A stretch of 64,000 bases of DNA from Sneathiella sedimenti (GTDB lineage: Bacteria; Pseudomonadota; Alphaproteobacteria; Sneathiellales; Sneathiellaceae), in contig NZ_JAFLNC010000003.1 in assembly GCF_017313765.1 (NCBI RefSeq), positions 62,001 through 126,000 on the forward strand, written 5' to 3'. Positions within the stretch are counted from its first letter, which is position 1. Each line of letters begins with the position of its first letter. The position numbers were made by a program, and so were the translations under genes. Under the pieces are notes generated by a model. It saw nothing but the letters and a program-made list of their open reading frames with translations. It was not told the origin of the DNA and made no database searches. This document shows, piece by piece, positions 26,700 through 35,944 of the stretch.

Positions 26700-27890
26700 A
26701 TGGTTCGTCTCCTGAAGACTCTCGGCAAGATTGTTGGTCGCAAGGCAACGCACATTCTTGCTGCGGTTTCCGCGCTCTTAACCCTGTCTTTACAACCCAG
26801 TGCCGCGATGGCCCAGTCGGCGCCTCCCCCCGTCACTGTCGCAAATCCGTTGCAACGTGAAATTGTCGAATATACGGAATTCACCGGGCAGTTCGCGCCT
26901 GTCCAGTATGTTGAGCTTCGGTCCCGCGTCAGCGGTTATTTGCAGGAAATCAAATTTACCGATGGGCAGATCGTAAGCAAGGGAGACCTTCTATTCGTGA
27001 TTGACCCACGTCCTTTTGAAGCCACCCTGGCGTCCATGCGGGCTTTATTGGCGCAATCTCTGGCGCGCGTTGATCTGGCGGACAAGCAGCTTGAGCGTGC
27101 CTCCAAACTACGCGAAAAGGATTTCGTTGCTTCCAGTACTTATGATGAACGGGTGCAGGAGAAGCGCGTATCCATGGCGGCGGCGGAAATAGCCAGGGCG
27201 GATATCACTGCGGCAGAACTGGACCTCGAATTCACAAGAATCCTTGCCCCAATCGCTGGCCGGATCAGCAGGCATGAAGTCAGCGTCGGCAATCTGGTAA
27301 GCGGTGGTGACGGCAGCGGGAATACCCTGCTGACGACAATTGTGTCGATTGATCCAATATATTTTGATTTCGATATGAGTGAGTCAGCCTATCTCGGGTA
27401 TCAGCGCGCTGTTCAGTCGGGTACTTTGCAGTCCACACGGGAGGCAATTCCTGTATTTGCACGGCTTACCGATGAGCCTGACTGGCCGCGTGAAGGGACG
27501 CTTAATTTTGTCGATAATCAGGTTGACCGGACGTCCGGTACGATTCGTATGCGGGCTGTCTTCCCCAATACGGACGGATTCCTGACGCCGGGACAGTTCG
27601 GCCGTATCCGGGTTCCCGGGTCGGATAAATACACCGCGCTGCTGATACCGGATGAAGCGATTGTCTCAGATCAATCCAACAAGGTGGTAATGACGGTCAG
27701 CGAGGATGGAACCGTTGTTCCAAAGGTTGTTCGCCCGGGTCCGACCTATGACGGATTGCGGATTGTTCGAAAGGGACTTGAACCTGGCGATCGGATCATA
27801 ATCAAGGGTCTCATGCGTGCCCGTCCAGGAGCAAAGGTCACGCCGCAGGAAGGCGAGATTAAAGGTGCCGGCGAACGGCGTCCGGGGTAA
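26700..27890 (+). CDS. RND efflux periplasmic adaptor subunit
   Basis: Membrane-fusion protein of 396 residues with an N-terminal signal (HILAAVSALLTLSLQPSAAM then AQS). The order is typical: barrel strand VEYTEFTGQFAPVQYVELRS, lipoyl half SGYLQEIKFTDGQIVSKGD, a helical hairpin at about 105-180 (ALLAQSLARVDLADKQLERA), second lipoyl half LAPIAGRISRHEVSVGNLV, and a C-terminal membrane-proximal domain. It links the RND pump to an outer-membrane channel, which is not encoded here. It is 5 bases from the pump gene. Confidence 0.95.
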   Translation: MVRLLKTLGKIVGRKATHILAAVSALLTLSLQPSAAMAQSAPPPVTVANPLQREIVEYTEFTGQFAPVQYVELRSRVSGYLQEIKFTDGQIVSKGDLLFVIDPRPFEATLASMRALLAQSLARVDLADKQLERASKLREKDFVASSTYDERVQEKRVSMAAAEIARADITAAELDLEFTRILAPIAGRISRHEVSVGNLVSGGDGSGNTLLTTIVSIDPIYFDFDMSESAYLGYQRAVQSGTLQSTREAIPVFARLTDEPDWPREGTLNFVDNQVDRTSGTIRMRAVFPNTDGFLTPGQFGRIRVPGSDKYTALLIPDEAIVSDQSNKVVMTVSEDGTVVPKVVRPGPTYDGLRIVRKGLEPGDRIIIKGLMRARPGAKVTPQEGEIKGAGERRPG

Positions 27891-27895
27891 CGACC

Positions 27896-30800
27896 ATGAG
27901 ATTTTCCCATTTTTGCATCGACCGGCCGATTTTTGCGGCCGTTCTATCAATCCTGATCACGATTATCGGCCTTGCTGCCTATGTGAATCTGCCAGTCGCG
28001 CAATATCCCGAGATAGCACCGCCAACAATCGAGGTTCGTGCAACCTATCCCGGCGCCTCCGCGGAGGTCGTTAGCGATACCGTTGCAAGTCTGCTCGAGC
28101 AAGAGATAAACGGCGTGGAGAATATGCTGTATATGTCGAGCCAGGCTACGGGTGATGGCCAGCTCTCCTTGCAAATTACTTTTAAACTGGGTACCGATCT
28201 TGATACCGCGCAGGTGCTTGTTCAGAACCGGGTGGCAATCGCCGAGCCAAGGTTGCCGGAGGAAGTTCGGCGAACCGGTGTGACAGTGCGCAAGAATTCA
28301 CCGGACCTGATGATGGTGATTCATCTCAGTTCTCCCGATGCCAGCCGCGATCTTCTCTACATCTCGAATTATGCAACCTTGCAGGTCAAGGATGTGCTGG
28401 CGCGTCTTGACGGCGTTGGCGATGTGCGCGTCTTCAGTGCACGGGATTACGCCATGCGCATCTGGCTGGACCCCGATCGTATCGCGGCACGTGGTCTTAC
28501 CGCTGGAGATGTTGTGGCAGCGCTTCGCGCGCAAAACGTGCAGGTTGCATCAGGTGTCCTTAACCAGCCCCCTGTTCCAACCTCGGCTGCCTTCCAGATC
28601 AATGTGGAGACTCTTGGCAGACTGGAAACAGTTCGGCAATTTCGCAATATTATTGTTCGTGCCGATGAGGATGGCCGCGTTACACGGCTTGAAGATATCG
28701 GGCGTGTTGAACTCGGGGCTCAGGACTACACCACCAACGGCTACCTCGATACGCGGGAAGCACTGCCGCTGTTGGTTTTTCAGCGGCCCGGCTCCAACGC
28801 GTTGGAAACATCGGAGCGCCTGCAGGCAACCATGGCGGAACTTTCGAAGTCTTTTCCGGCGGGGTTGCAATATGACATCGTGTACAACCCGACCAATTTT
28901 ATCCAACAGTCCGTGGATGCGGTAATCGATACGATATTTGAGGCTGTTGTCCTGGTTGTCTTGGTCATCATCCTCTTTCTGCAGTCCTGGCGCGCGTCGA
29001 TTATTCCAATTGTCGCCATTCCGATATCCCTGATTGGGACATTCAGTGTTCTGGCGGCGTTCGGGTATTCCCTGAATAATCTGTCGTTGTTCGGGCTAGT
29101 GTTGGCAATTGGTATTGTCGTCGATGACGCCATAGTCGTTGTTGAAAATGTTGAACGGAATTTACGCCTTGGCATGTCCCCGCGAGATGCCGCGCATGAA
29201 ACTATGGATGAGGTCGGACCGGCGCTCATAGCAATTGCCTTGGTCCTGTCCGCGGTTTTTGTACCAGCGGCGCTGATACCCGGAATTTCCGGTCAGTTCT
29301 TTCGCCAGTTCGCAATTACCATTGCGGCGGCAACGCTTATTTCCGGTTTTGTCTCGCTGACACTGAGTCCCGCGCTTTGCTCAATTTTATTCAAGGCGCA
29401 TAGTGAGCAGAAGCCAGCGACCGGAGTTAAGCGACCAATTGTGGGATTTTTTAATGCCTTCAATGCCGGATTTGACCGGTTGTCAAACGGTTACAGCGGA
29501 CTGACCCGGCGTCTGGCACGCCTGGTTGTTGTCGTTCTTGTCGTCTATGGTGGCCTCGTCGCACTGACTGTCTGGCAGTTTGATCGCGCGCCCACCGGGT
29601 TTATCCCGCAGCAGGATCAGGGCTACCTCATCACAGTTGTGCAGCTTCCGCCCGGTTCCTCGCTTGAGCGGACGGATGCGGTGATGCGAAAGGCTGCGGA
29701 GACACTTCTTGAGATACCGGGTGTGGCGCATGTTGTTCCTTTCGCGGGGCTGGATGGGGCAACCTTCACAAATGCCTCGAATGCAGGCGCGATTTTCTCC
29801 TCCTTGGAGAGTTTCGCGGTTCGGAACCGCGATGGGATTACACTCGAACATATTATCGGGGAGCATTACAAGCGGCTCGGCGGTATTCAGGAAGCGTTCT
29901 TTATAACGATCCAGCCGCCGCCCGTGCGGGGTATCGGCAATGCTGGCGGTTTCAAAATGATCGTGCAAGACCAGCGCGGACGTGGACCTCAGGCACTCGA
30001 GGCAGCGGTGCAGCAACTGCTCGTGGCTGCCAACCAGGCACCAGAAGTCCAGAATGTATTTACGCTCTACAATACCCGAACACCCAAGCTTTATGCGGAT
30101 ATCGACCGGGTGAAGGCGGAGATGCTGAGCGTATCGACAAGCGATATATTCGAGACGCTGGAAGTCTACCTCGGGTCTGCCTTCGTGAATGAATTCAATT
30201 ATCTTGGTCGAACCTATCGCGTGACAGCGCAGGCAGACGGTGAATTCCGCCAGAATATTGAGGCGATTGCCAATATGAAGACGCGAAACGCTCAAGGGGA
30301 GATGGTTCCCATCGGGTCGGTTGCGACATTTGAGGACCGCACGGGGGCCTACAGGGTGCCACGTTATAACCTCTATCGTTCCGCAGAAGTGCAAGGGAAT
30401 GTTTCGGCCGGATTCTCGACAGGCGAGGGCCTGGCGGCAATGGAAACATTGGCACAGGAAGTCCTCCCCGATGGTTTCGGCTTCGAATGGACGGAGCTGG
30501 CTCTGCAGGAGAAGCTTGCCGGAAATAATGGCCTGCTGGTTTTCGTGGCAGCGGCAGTGTTCGTCTTCCTGCTTCTCGCGGCGCAATATGAAAGCTGGAC
30601 CTTACCGCTTGCCGTCATTCTGATTGTCCCGATGTGTTTGCTTGCAGCAGTCAGCGGACTGCAATTGCGGGGTATTGACGTAAATATACTGGCGCAGGTT
30701 GGGTTTGTCGTGCTCGTCGGTCTCGCGTCAAAAAACGCAATCCTTATCGTAGAGTTCGCTCGTCAGGCGGAAGCACAAGGCAAAAGCCGCATTGAAGCCG

Positions 30801-31033
30801 CAGCAGAGGCTGCTCGGACACGCTTGCGGCCGATCCTGATGACCTCCTTTGCTTTCATCCTTGGTGTCGTCCCGTTGGTGATTGCGACTGGCGCCGGGGC
30901 AGAAATGAGACAGGCGCTCGGGACTTCCGTCTTCTTCGGTATGCTCGGCGTGACTCTGTTTGGGCTAATTTTCACACCGGCATTCTATGTCGGCGTTCGG
31001 TGGCTGAGTGACCTCAGACACCGCCAGCCTTAA
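27896..31033 (+). CDS. RND multidrug efflux permease (HAE1/AcrB type)
   Basis: Inner-membrane proton-driven pump of 1045 residues. The start MRFSHFCIDRPIFAAVLSIL is typical of AcrB homologues. The proton relay is intact: the Asp pair in AIGIVVDDAIVVVENVERN of TM4 and the Lys in GLASKNAILIVEFARQAEA of TM10. The TM4-6 cluster follows at about 340-500, and two large periplasmic loops lie between TM1-2 and TM7-8. It is expected to export hydrophobic drugs, solvents or bile-like compounds. The stop overlaps that of the convergent Bcr/CflA gene by four bases. No outer-membrane factor gene is adjacent. Confidence 0.96.
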   Translation: MRFSHFCIDRPIFAAVLSILITIIGLAAYVNLPVAQYPEIAPPTIEVRATYPGASAEVVSDTVASLLEQEINGVENMLYMSSQATGDGQLSLQITFKLGTDLDTAQVLVQNRVAIAEPRLPEEVRRTGVTVRKNSPDLMMVIHLSSPDASRDLLYISNYATLQVKDVLARLDGVGDVRVFSARDYAMRIWLDPDRIAARGLTAGDVVAALRAQNVQVASGVLNQPPVPTSAAFQINVETLGRLETVRQFRNIIVRADEDGRVTRLEDIGRVELGAQDYTTNGYLDTREALPLLVFQRPGSNALETSERLQATMAELSKSFPAGLQYDIVYNPTNFIQQSVDAVIDTIFEAVVLVVLVIILFLQSWRASIIPIVAIPISLIGTFSVLAAFGYSLNNLSLFGLVLAIGIVVDDAIVVVENVERNLRLGMSPRDAAHETMDEVGPALIAIALVLSAVFVPAALIPGISGQFFRQFAITIAAATLISGFVSLTLSPALCSILFKAHSEQKPATGVKRPIVGFFNAFNAGFDRLSNGYSGLTRRLARLVVVVLVVYGGLVALTVWQFDRAPTGFIPQQDQGYLITVVQLPPGSSLERTDAVMRKAAETLLEIPGVAHVVPFAGLDGATFTNASNAGAIFSSLESFAVRNRDGITLEHIIGEHYKRLGGIQEAFFITIQPPPVRGIGNAGGFKMIVQDQRGRGPQALEAAVQQLLVAANQAPEVQNVFTLYNTRTPKLYADIDRVKAEMLSVSTSDIFETLEVYLGSAFVNEFNYLGRTYRVTAQADGEFRQNIEAIANMKTRNAQGEMVPIGSVATFEDRTGAYRVPRYNLYRSAEVQGNVSAGFSTGEGLAAMETLAQEVLPDGFGFEWTELALQEKLAGNNGLLVFVAAAVFVFLLLAAQYESWTLPLAVILIVPMCLLAAVSGLQLRGIDVNILAQVGFVVLVGLASKNAILIVEFARQAEAQGKSRIEAAAEAARTRLRPILMTSFAFILGVVPLVIATGAGAEMRQALGTSVFFGMLGVTLFGLIFTPAFYVGVRWLSDLRHRQP

Positions 31034-32217
31034 GCCGGCCGGGCACTCGGTAGTATCCGCCAGGTAAGTATTGTTGACGCGATTGCGCATAGCGCAATCG
31101 CCAAGACCATCGGAAGGGTTGTCCCATCAAAAAACGGGCCCATCACGACAATAAGGAAGCCCCCGGCCAGCATTTGCAAAGTTCCCCCCAAAGAAGATGC
31201 AAGCCCTGCGATATCTCCGTGATTGTCCAGGGCGATGACCATTGTCGTGGGAATGACCAGGCCAAGACAGGCGTTGGCGAGAAAGAGGAAGCAGATGGTC
31301 ACAAGGAGGGATCCAAATCCCAGAAAAGTAAGGGCCACCAATAGCACGGAAAATCCGGCAAAGCCGATCACCGCCAGGAATACGACCCGCTCCATGCCAA
31401 ATCGCTCTCCGAGGCCAGCGGCAAACTGCGAGGTCGCGAAAAAGCCGATAGCATTCACGGCGAACGCAAGGCTGAATTCCATTGCCGACAGTCCAAACTG
31501 GCCAGTGTAAATAAAAGAGGCATTGGCAACGAAAACAAAGAAGCTTGCGAGCCCGAAGCCCCCGATAAAGGTAACACCCATAAATACCGGGTCGGTAAGC
31601 AAATGGCGGCATCCCCGAAAAAGTGAGCGAACATTGACCGGCACTCTATTGTGCTTTTCAAGTGTTTCCGGCTGCATATAACCGGTTATCAACAGGCTGA
31701 TTATTGTCGCCGCGAAAAGTACCCAGAAAATAGCGCGCCAATCGGCCAGGAGAATGAGCCAGCTTCCGGCAAGCGGGGCCAACATGGGCGAAACGCTGAT
31801 CACCAGCATTACCATTGCCATAAGTCGGGTCGCCTGAGGGCCGGTATACATGTCACGGATGATGGCGCGCGGCACAACCATAACGACCGCGCCGCCTATT
31901 CCCTGGACAAAGCGTGAGACAAGCAGCCATTCTATGGTCGGGGACAACGCGCAACCGATAGTGCCAATCGCGAAAATGGAAAGACCAAGATAAAGGGGCG
32001 GCTTCCGCCCCACCTGATCGGAAAAGGGGCCGTAGAATAGCTGTGCGACACCGAACGCAATAAAATAAACAGTCAGCGTCATCTGTGCCGACGAAACGTT
32101 GGTGCCAAGTCCCTTTTCAATTGCAGGAAAGGCGGGCAGATACATATCCACGGCAAACGGGCCGATCGCTGCAAGCAGGCCAAGTATAGCCGCTGTTCGA
32201 AGCATACTTATCTTCAT
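31030..32217 (-). CDS. Bcr/CflA family drug efflux MFS transporter
   Basis: MFS exporter of 395 residues starting MKISMLRTAAILGLLAAIGP, with FAVDMYLPAFPAIEKGL, the Bcr/CflA signature. The loop 2-3 motif YGPFSDQVGRKPPLYLGLSI and the drug-exporter motif SRFVQGIGGAVVMVVPRAII are present. SPMLAPLAGSWLILLADWRA completes the N-terminal half. Related to bicyclomycin, chloramphenicol or dipeptide export. The ATG at 32217 is preferred, as the open frame back to 32289 adds residues not typical of the family; no strong ribosome site is visible at either. It converges with the RND gene. Confidence 0.93.
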   Translation of the reverse strand: MKISMLRTAAILGLLAAIGPFAVDMYLPAFPAIEKGLGTNVSSAQMTLTVYFIAFGVAQLFYGPFSDQVGRKPPLYLGLSIFAIGTIGCALSPTIEWLLVSRFVQGIGGAVVMVVPRAIIRDMYTGPQATRLMAMVMLVISVSPMLAPLAGSWLILLADWRAIFWVLFAATIISLLITGYMQPETLEKHNRVPVNVRSLFRGCRHLLTDPVFMGVTFIGGFGLASFFVFVANASFIYTGQFGLSAMEFSLAFAVNAIGFFATSQFAAGLGERFGMERVVFLAVIGFAGFSVLLVALTFLGFGSLLVTICFLFLANACLGLVIPTTMVIALDNHGDIAGLASSLGGTLQMLAGGFLIVVMGPFFDGTTLPMVLAIALCAIASTILTWRILPSARPA

Positions 32218-32336
32218 GCTATTATTATTCGGAATGAGGAAAGTGAAAAATTCTCGGCAGAAGCTATTTAATACACGATAAAATTGCAAGTGATAAACTA
32301 CCGGCTCTATAGTTTAAAAGCTTGGGGTTTTCACTA

Positions 32337-33230
32337 TCAAGGGTTCAGATAAGGGTTTGCCCGAATTCGGTCGCGAGCCAGTTCAACAAAGGTGCGGACC
32401 TTAGCCGATGCAGAACGCCCTTCGGGGTGCACGATGTGAATGGGCAGCGGCTCCGGCTCAAATTCGCCCAAAACAGTTTGCAGCCCGCCCGATCCCAGTT
32501 CCGGTCCTATTTGATAGGACAATACCCTGGTTAATCCCCAACCGGACTTAGCAGCACTAATTGCCGCGGGGATGGAATTAACCCGGAATCTTGGAGAAAC
32601 CTTCACGGTAGTGTTGTCCGAAAACCGCCAATCGTTTGTGAGCGAGATGGAGTTTGCGGAAATAATATTATGGTCTGTAAGATCCGCAGGGGATTGCGGT
32701 ATGCCATACTTTTTGAAATAGGAGGCGCAGGCGCAGACGACGCGGCGTACTGACCCGACCCGAACCGCGAAAAGACTTGAATCCGCAAGTGGTCCAATTC
32801 TAATCGCGATATCAAATCCTTCTTCTACGATATTGGTGATACGATCAACGAAGGTCGCCTTCACAGTGACGCCGGGATATCGATCGAGAAACTCTGTCAG
32901 CAACGGCACTATATAATGCTGTCCAAATATAACAGGTGCCGTAAGACGCAGGCATCCTTTCGGCTCGCCATGCGTGCCATGAATGGCATCTCTTGCGTCT
33001 TTATAACTACTGATAATGCGTCTTGCATCCTCAAGAAAGGACCGGCCGGGATCGGTTAGGGAAACGGCTCTCGTTGTGCGATGAAACAACAGGACTCCAA
33101 GCTCTTTTTCAAGATCACCAAGGACCCGTGTCACAGAGGGCGCGCTCAGGCCGAGATTTCGAGCTGCCCCCGAAAAACCGCCGGCGTCCGCAATGGCAAT
33201 AAAGACTTCCATTGCCTTTAGCTGATCCAA
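32337..33230 (-). CDS. LysR family transcriptional regulator
   Basis: Regulator of 297 residues. The TTG start at 33228-33230 gives the classical opening MDQLKAMEVFIAIADAGGFS, with GAGG 8 bases upstream. The open frame to 33383 extends before any such signal. The HTH is at about 15-60 (SGAARNLGLSAPSVTRVLGD, LEKELGVLLFHRTTRAVSLT), and the effector domain begins around residue 85 (GCLRLTAPVIFGQHYIVPLL). It belongs to the CrgA/PecT-like subgroup by general style. It is divergent from the CMD/AhpD gene, with a 16-bp palindrome between them. Confidence 0.93.
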   Translation of the reverse strand: MDQLKAMEVFIAIADAGGFSGAARNLGLSAPSVTRVLGDLEKELGVLLFHRTTRAVSLTDPGRSFLEDARRIISSYKDARDAIHGTHGEPKGCLRLTAPVIFGQHYIVPLLTEFLDRYPGVTVKATFVDRITNIVEEGFDIAIRIGPLADSSLFAVRVGSVRRVVCACASYFKKYGIPQSPADLTDHNIISANSISLTNDWRFSDNTTVKVSPRFRVNSIPAAISAAKSGWGLTRVLSYQIGPELGSGGLQTVLGEFEPEPLPIHIVHPEGRSASAKVRTFVELARDRIRANPYLNP

Positions 33231-33260
33231 AATCACTACCTCAATTATTTCATATTTAGG

Positions 33261-33276
33261 AATAAAATATTTTATT
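33261..33276. promoter_or_regulatory. 16-bp perfect palindrome, candidate LysR operator
   Basis: AATAAAATATTTTATT reads identically on both strands and sits in the 137-base divergent space between the LysR gene and the CMD-domain gene. AT-rich dyads here are common LysR sites, but AT-rich palindromes also arise by chance; assignment is inference. Confidence 0.45.
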
Positions 33277-33367
33277 TTTATATAATTGTTTTGAAATTGG
33301 CAACAAACCATATCTTGCCATACAGCAGAAAACTTACATCTCGATTTCTCGTAGGAAGGAATTAATA

Positions 33368-33916
33368 ATGTCCAATATACCAACTCCCGCCACTATTGAG
33401 GATGCCCCTCAGGCGTCACAGGAATTGTTGGAAGCTGTGAAAAAGCAGCTCGGCAGCGTCCCAAATCTGTTCCGCATTGTCTCGAATAGTCCAGCGGCAC
33501 TTGGTGGATATCTCGGCCTCAATGGTGCGCTTGCAGAGGGGAAACTAGATCCGGCTACTCGGGAGCGAATTGCTCTTGCAGTTGCCGAAATAAACGGCTG
33601 TGACTATTGCCTTGCGGCACATAGCTACCTTGGCGCAAACGTTGCGAAACTGACCTCTGCAGAAATTCTTGCTAATCGGAAAGGCGGGTCTACGGATGCC
33701 AAGGCAGTTGCAGCAGTCCGTTTCGCTGTGGAAATTGTGGAAGCTCGCGGCCAGGTGCAGCCAGATGCGATTCTCAAGGTCATATCCGCCGGGTACAGCA
33801 ATGCGGAGATTGTTGAAATTATAGCCCATGTCGCTCTCAACACACTTACCAACTATATGAACTCGGTTCTTGGAACTGAGATCGATTTTCCTGAAGCCAC
33901 TAGTCTCGCCGCTTGA
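33368..33916 (+). CDS. Carboxymuconolactone decarboxylase/AhpD-like protein
   Basis: Protein of 182 residues with the peroxidatic CxxC motif AEINGCDYCLAAHSYLGANV near residue 75-94 and the conserved His in the same helix. The N-terminal segment LLEAVKKQLGSVPNLFRIVS matches the uncharacterised peroxidase-related subgroup of the CMD family. It probably reduces organic peroxides or another electrophile using its dithiol. An AGGAAGGAA site precedes the ATG. It is divergent from the LysR gene, the usual target arrangement. Confidence 0.93.
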   Translation: MSNIPTPATIEDAPQASQELLEAVKKQLGSVPNLFRIVSNSPAALGGYLGLNGALAEGKLDPATRERIALAVAEINGCDYCLAAHSYLGANVAKLTSAEILANRKGGSTDAKAVAAVRFAVEIVEARGQVQPDAILKVISAGYSNAEIVEIIAHVALNTLTNYMNSVLGTEIDFPEATSLAA

Positions 33917-34046
33917 TTGCGGGCAAATTCGAGGCCCAAGCGTAATGTTTGGGCCTCACTCTGGCTTCTTAGGGAAATTATACGGAAGTAAGTTGGAAAA
34001 AAGATATCCAGCTTTGAGCAGTTTTAACCTTAAAAGGAGTTGTCTC

Positions 34047-34658
34047 ATGTCCAGTTTTATCTCGGATGTCGCCTTCACACCGGCAGTAAAAGAAGTTCAA
34101 GTTCGAAAAGGATCTCGGGACACCTATGCGCGGGCAGAGAACAAGGGAATGATGCAGCGGGAAATTAGCGAAGATCTGGCAGACTTTATTTCGCGGCAAA
34201 TCAGTGTTTTTCTGGCCAGTGTTTCAAGCGACGGAGCGCCCTACATCCAGCATCGGGGAGGCCCCCCGGGATTTATAAAAGTACTTGGGCCGACAACACT
34301 GGGCTTTGTGGATTATAAGGGAAATAGGCAGTATATCTCACAGGGTAACTTCAGTGAAAACCCGAAAGCGCATCTGTTTCTGATCGATTATATGAACCGT
34401 CGCAGGGTAAAGATTTGGGGCGAAGTCAGCGTTATTGAAGACGATCCTGACCTGATCAGCAAGTTGATGCCCGCAGATGGTCAAGGGCATCCAGAGCAGG
34501 TCATGATATTTGAAATTTCAGCCTGGGATATTAATTGCCCGCAGCATATCCCTCAGCGATTTGAGGCGGAAGACGTTAAACGCGCTCTAGAGGAGCGAGA
34601 GATACGTATTGCTGAACTTGAAGCGGAAATTGAAGCATTACAAGGCGCGATCGATTAG
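34047..34658 (+). CDS. Pyridoxamine 5'-phosphate oxidase family (FMN-binding split-barrel) protein
   Basis: Protein of 203 residues; the ATG at 34047 has AAAGGAG 8 bases upstream, whereas the frame is open back to 33870 inside the previous gene. The split-barrel core is LADFISRQISVFLASVSSDG, then APYIQHRGGPPGFIKVLGPT and GNFSENPKAHLFLIDYMNRR, typical of flavin-nucleotide-binding relatives, not of true PdxH. A C-terminal helix RALEEREIRIAELEAEIEAL looks like a coiled coil. Likely an FMN-dependent reductase or heme-interacting protein. It may be co-transcribed with the CMD gene (130-base gap). Confidence 0.9.
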   Translation: MSSFISDVAFTPAVKEVQVRKGSRDTYARAENKGMMQREISEDLADFISRQISVFLASVSSDGAPYIQHRGGPPGFIKVLGPTTLGFVDYKGNRQYISQGNFSENPKAHLFLIDYMNRRRVKIWGEVSVIEDDPDLISKLMPADGQGHPEQVMIFEISAWDINCPQHIPQRFEAEDVKRALEEREIRIAELEAEIEALQGAID

Positions 34659-34678
34659 TGGCGACGCCTACATCGCCT

Positions 34679-35206
34679 CTAGTCAGCTCCCTCGATCTTG
34701 CTTAAAAGCTGGCGAATTTGAGAGCATTCCTCTTTTGTTAATGTGGAAAGCAGTTTTTCTTCTGTTGCCACGTGGGTTGCGACCATTTCATCAGCGAGCG
34801 CAAAGCCTTCATCTGTGAGTATTATTCTCAGGCCCCGGCGATCTTTTGGGTCCGTGGTACGTTTAACCAAACCTCTTTTCTCTAGACGGTCAAGCCGGTT
34901 AGTCATCGCCGAGGTAGAGAGCATCATGTCTTTCGCCAAGTCAGATGGCGAGAGGGTTGCGCCGCGTCCTTGTCGGCGCAATGTCAAGATGACGTCTGAG
35001 CCTGCCAAATCCAGGCCGTAGTTTGCCCAGTTTTCGGTTACGCCCTTACGCAAGATTTCACCGGCACGCCATATCTGTCCGCAAACCGCCATTGGTGACG
35101 GGTCGATATCGGGTCGTTCGCGCCGCCATTGTTCCAATATTGACTCCATCGTGCTGGTCTTCTCCGGGACATTTTTCGTGGAAGAACCGATTTTACCTTG
35201 ACTCAT
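34679..35206 (-). CDS. MarR family transcriptional regulator
   Basis: Regulator of 175 residues with a winged helix at about 65-140: GSDVILTLRRQGRGATLSPS, DLAKDMMLSTSAMTNRLDRL, EKRGLVKRTTDPKDRRGLRI. The last carries the conserved D-R-R wing tip. The start is uncertain: the ATG at 35206 has GGTGG 8 bases upstream, with other ATGs at 35221 and 35149. It is divergent from the nitroreductase gene and probably represses it, possibly lifting in response to an aromatic or quinone compound (inference). Confidence 0.9.
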   Translation of the reverse strand: MSQGKIGSSTKNVPEKTSTMESILEQWRRERPDIDPSPMAVCGQIWRAGEILRKGVTENWANYGLDLAGSDVILTLRRQGRGATLSPSDLAKDMMLSTSAMTNRLDRLEKRGLVKRTTDPKDRRGLRIILTDEGFALADEMVATHVATEEKLLSTLTKEECSQIRQLLSKIEGAD

Positions 35207-35305
35207 AGATAGTACCACCATAAATAATTCGATATCAAAATATCATACATGGAAATGTTAGATATAGGATTACTTAACTTTCTGTTAAATGTAAAGGATA
35301 CTGTC

Positions 35306-35896
35306 GTGACTGTCGAAAGAATACCCGATTACCCGATTGAGAAAGTCTTTGTGAAACGTTGGTCTCCAAGGGCGTTTGACGCTTCACCCATGCCGTCCTC
35401 GGACCTTCTGACGATGCTGGAAGCCGCGCGCTGGGCGCCTTCCGCCTTTAATGTTCAGCCTTGGCGTTTTTTGTACTCCCTTCGTGATGATGATCATTGG
35501 CCAACATATTTAAATCTGCTGGACCCGTTTAATTCGACCTGGGCCCGGAATGCTTCCGCGCTCGTATTTGTTTTGTCGGATACCGTGATGCCCGGACAGG
35601 ATAGGCGCCGACAGAAAATTTCTCGGACTCACAGCTTTGACGCAGGTGCGGCCTGGGCTCAACTGGCTCTACAGGCGACCTTACTTGGATATCAGGCGCA
35701 CGCGATGGCCGGCATATATTTCGAACAATCTCACAAGGTACTTGCTATCCCCGATCGATATCGCGTTGAAATTGCTGTCGCTATCGGTAAGCGGGCCTGT
35801 AAGTCGGTCCTTCCGGTGGATTTGCGAGACCGTGAAATCCCGAGCATGAGGCTGCCTGTGATGAAAATCGCATCTGCTGGGCAGTTCTCATGCTAA
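35306..35896 (+). CDS. Nitroreductase family protein
   Basis: FMN-dependent oxidoreductase of 196 residues. The GTG start at 35306 has AAAGGA 7-8 bases upstream; the ATG at 35249 adds 19 residues without a ribosome site. FMN-binding signs: VKRWSPRAFDASPMPSSDLL, with the Arg/Ser pair, then LEAARWAPSAFNVQPWRFLY. SFDAGAAWAQLALQATLLGY and the late IPDRYRVEIAVAIGKRA follow. Substrate may be a nitroaromatic, quinone or other electrophile. It lies divergent from the MarR gene and upstream of a DMT exporter, which together look like a detoxification unit. Confidence 0.92.
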   Translation: MTVERIPDYPIEKVFVKRWSPRAFDASPMPSSDLLTMLEAARWAPSAFNVQPWRFLYSLRDDDHWPTYLNLLDPFNSTWARNASALVFVLSDTVMPGQDRRRQKISRTHSFDAGAAWAQLALQATLLGYQAHAMAGIYFEQSHKVLAIPDRYRVEIAVAIGKRACKSVLPVDLRDREIPSMRLPVMKIASAGQFSC

Positions 35897-35944
35897 CCCC
35901 CCCCTCAATCCAGTTTGGCTCTACCCGAAAGAGAAAGACAGAAA

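Noticed and set aside
29483-30586. Minus-strand ORF of 367 codons inside the RND pump gene
   Set aside because: It is antisense to well-conserved AcrB sequence, has no recognisable domain and is Cys/His/Arg-rich, as typical of shadow frames.
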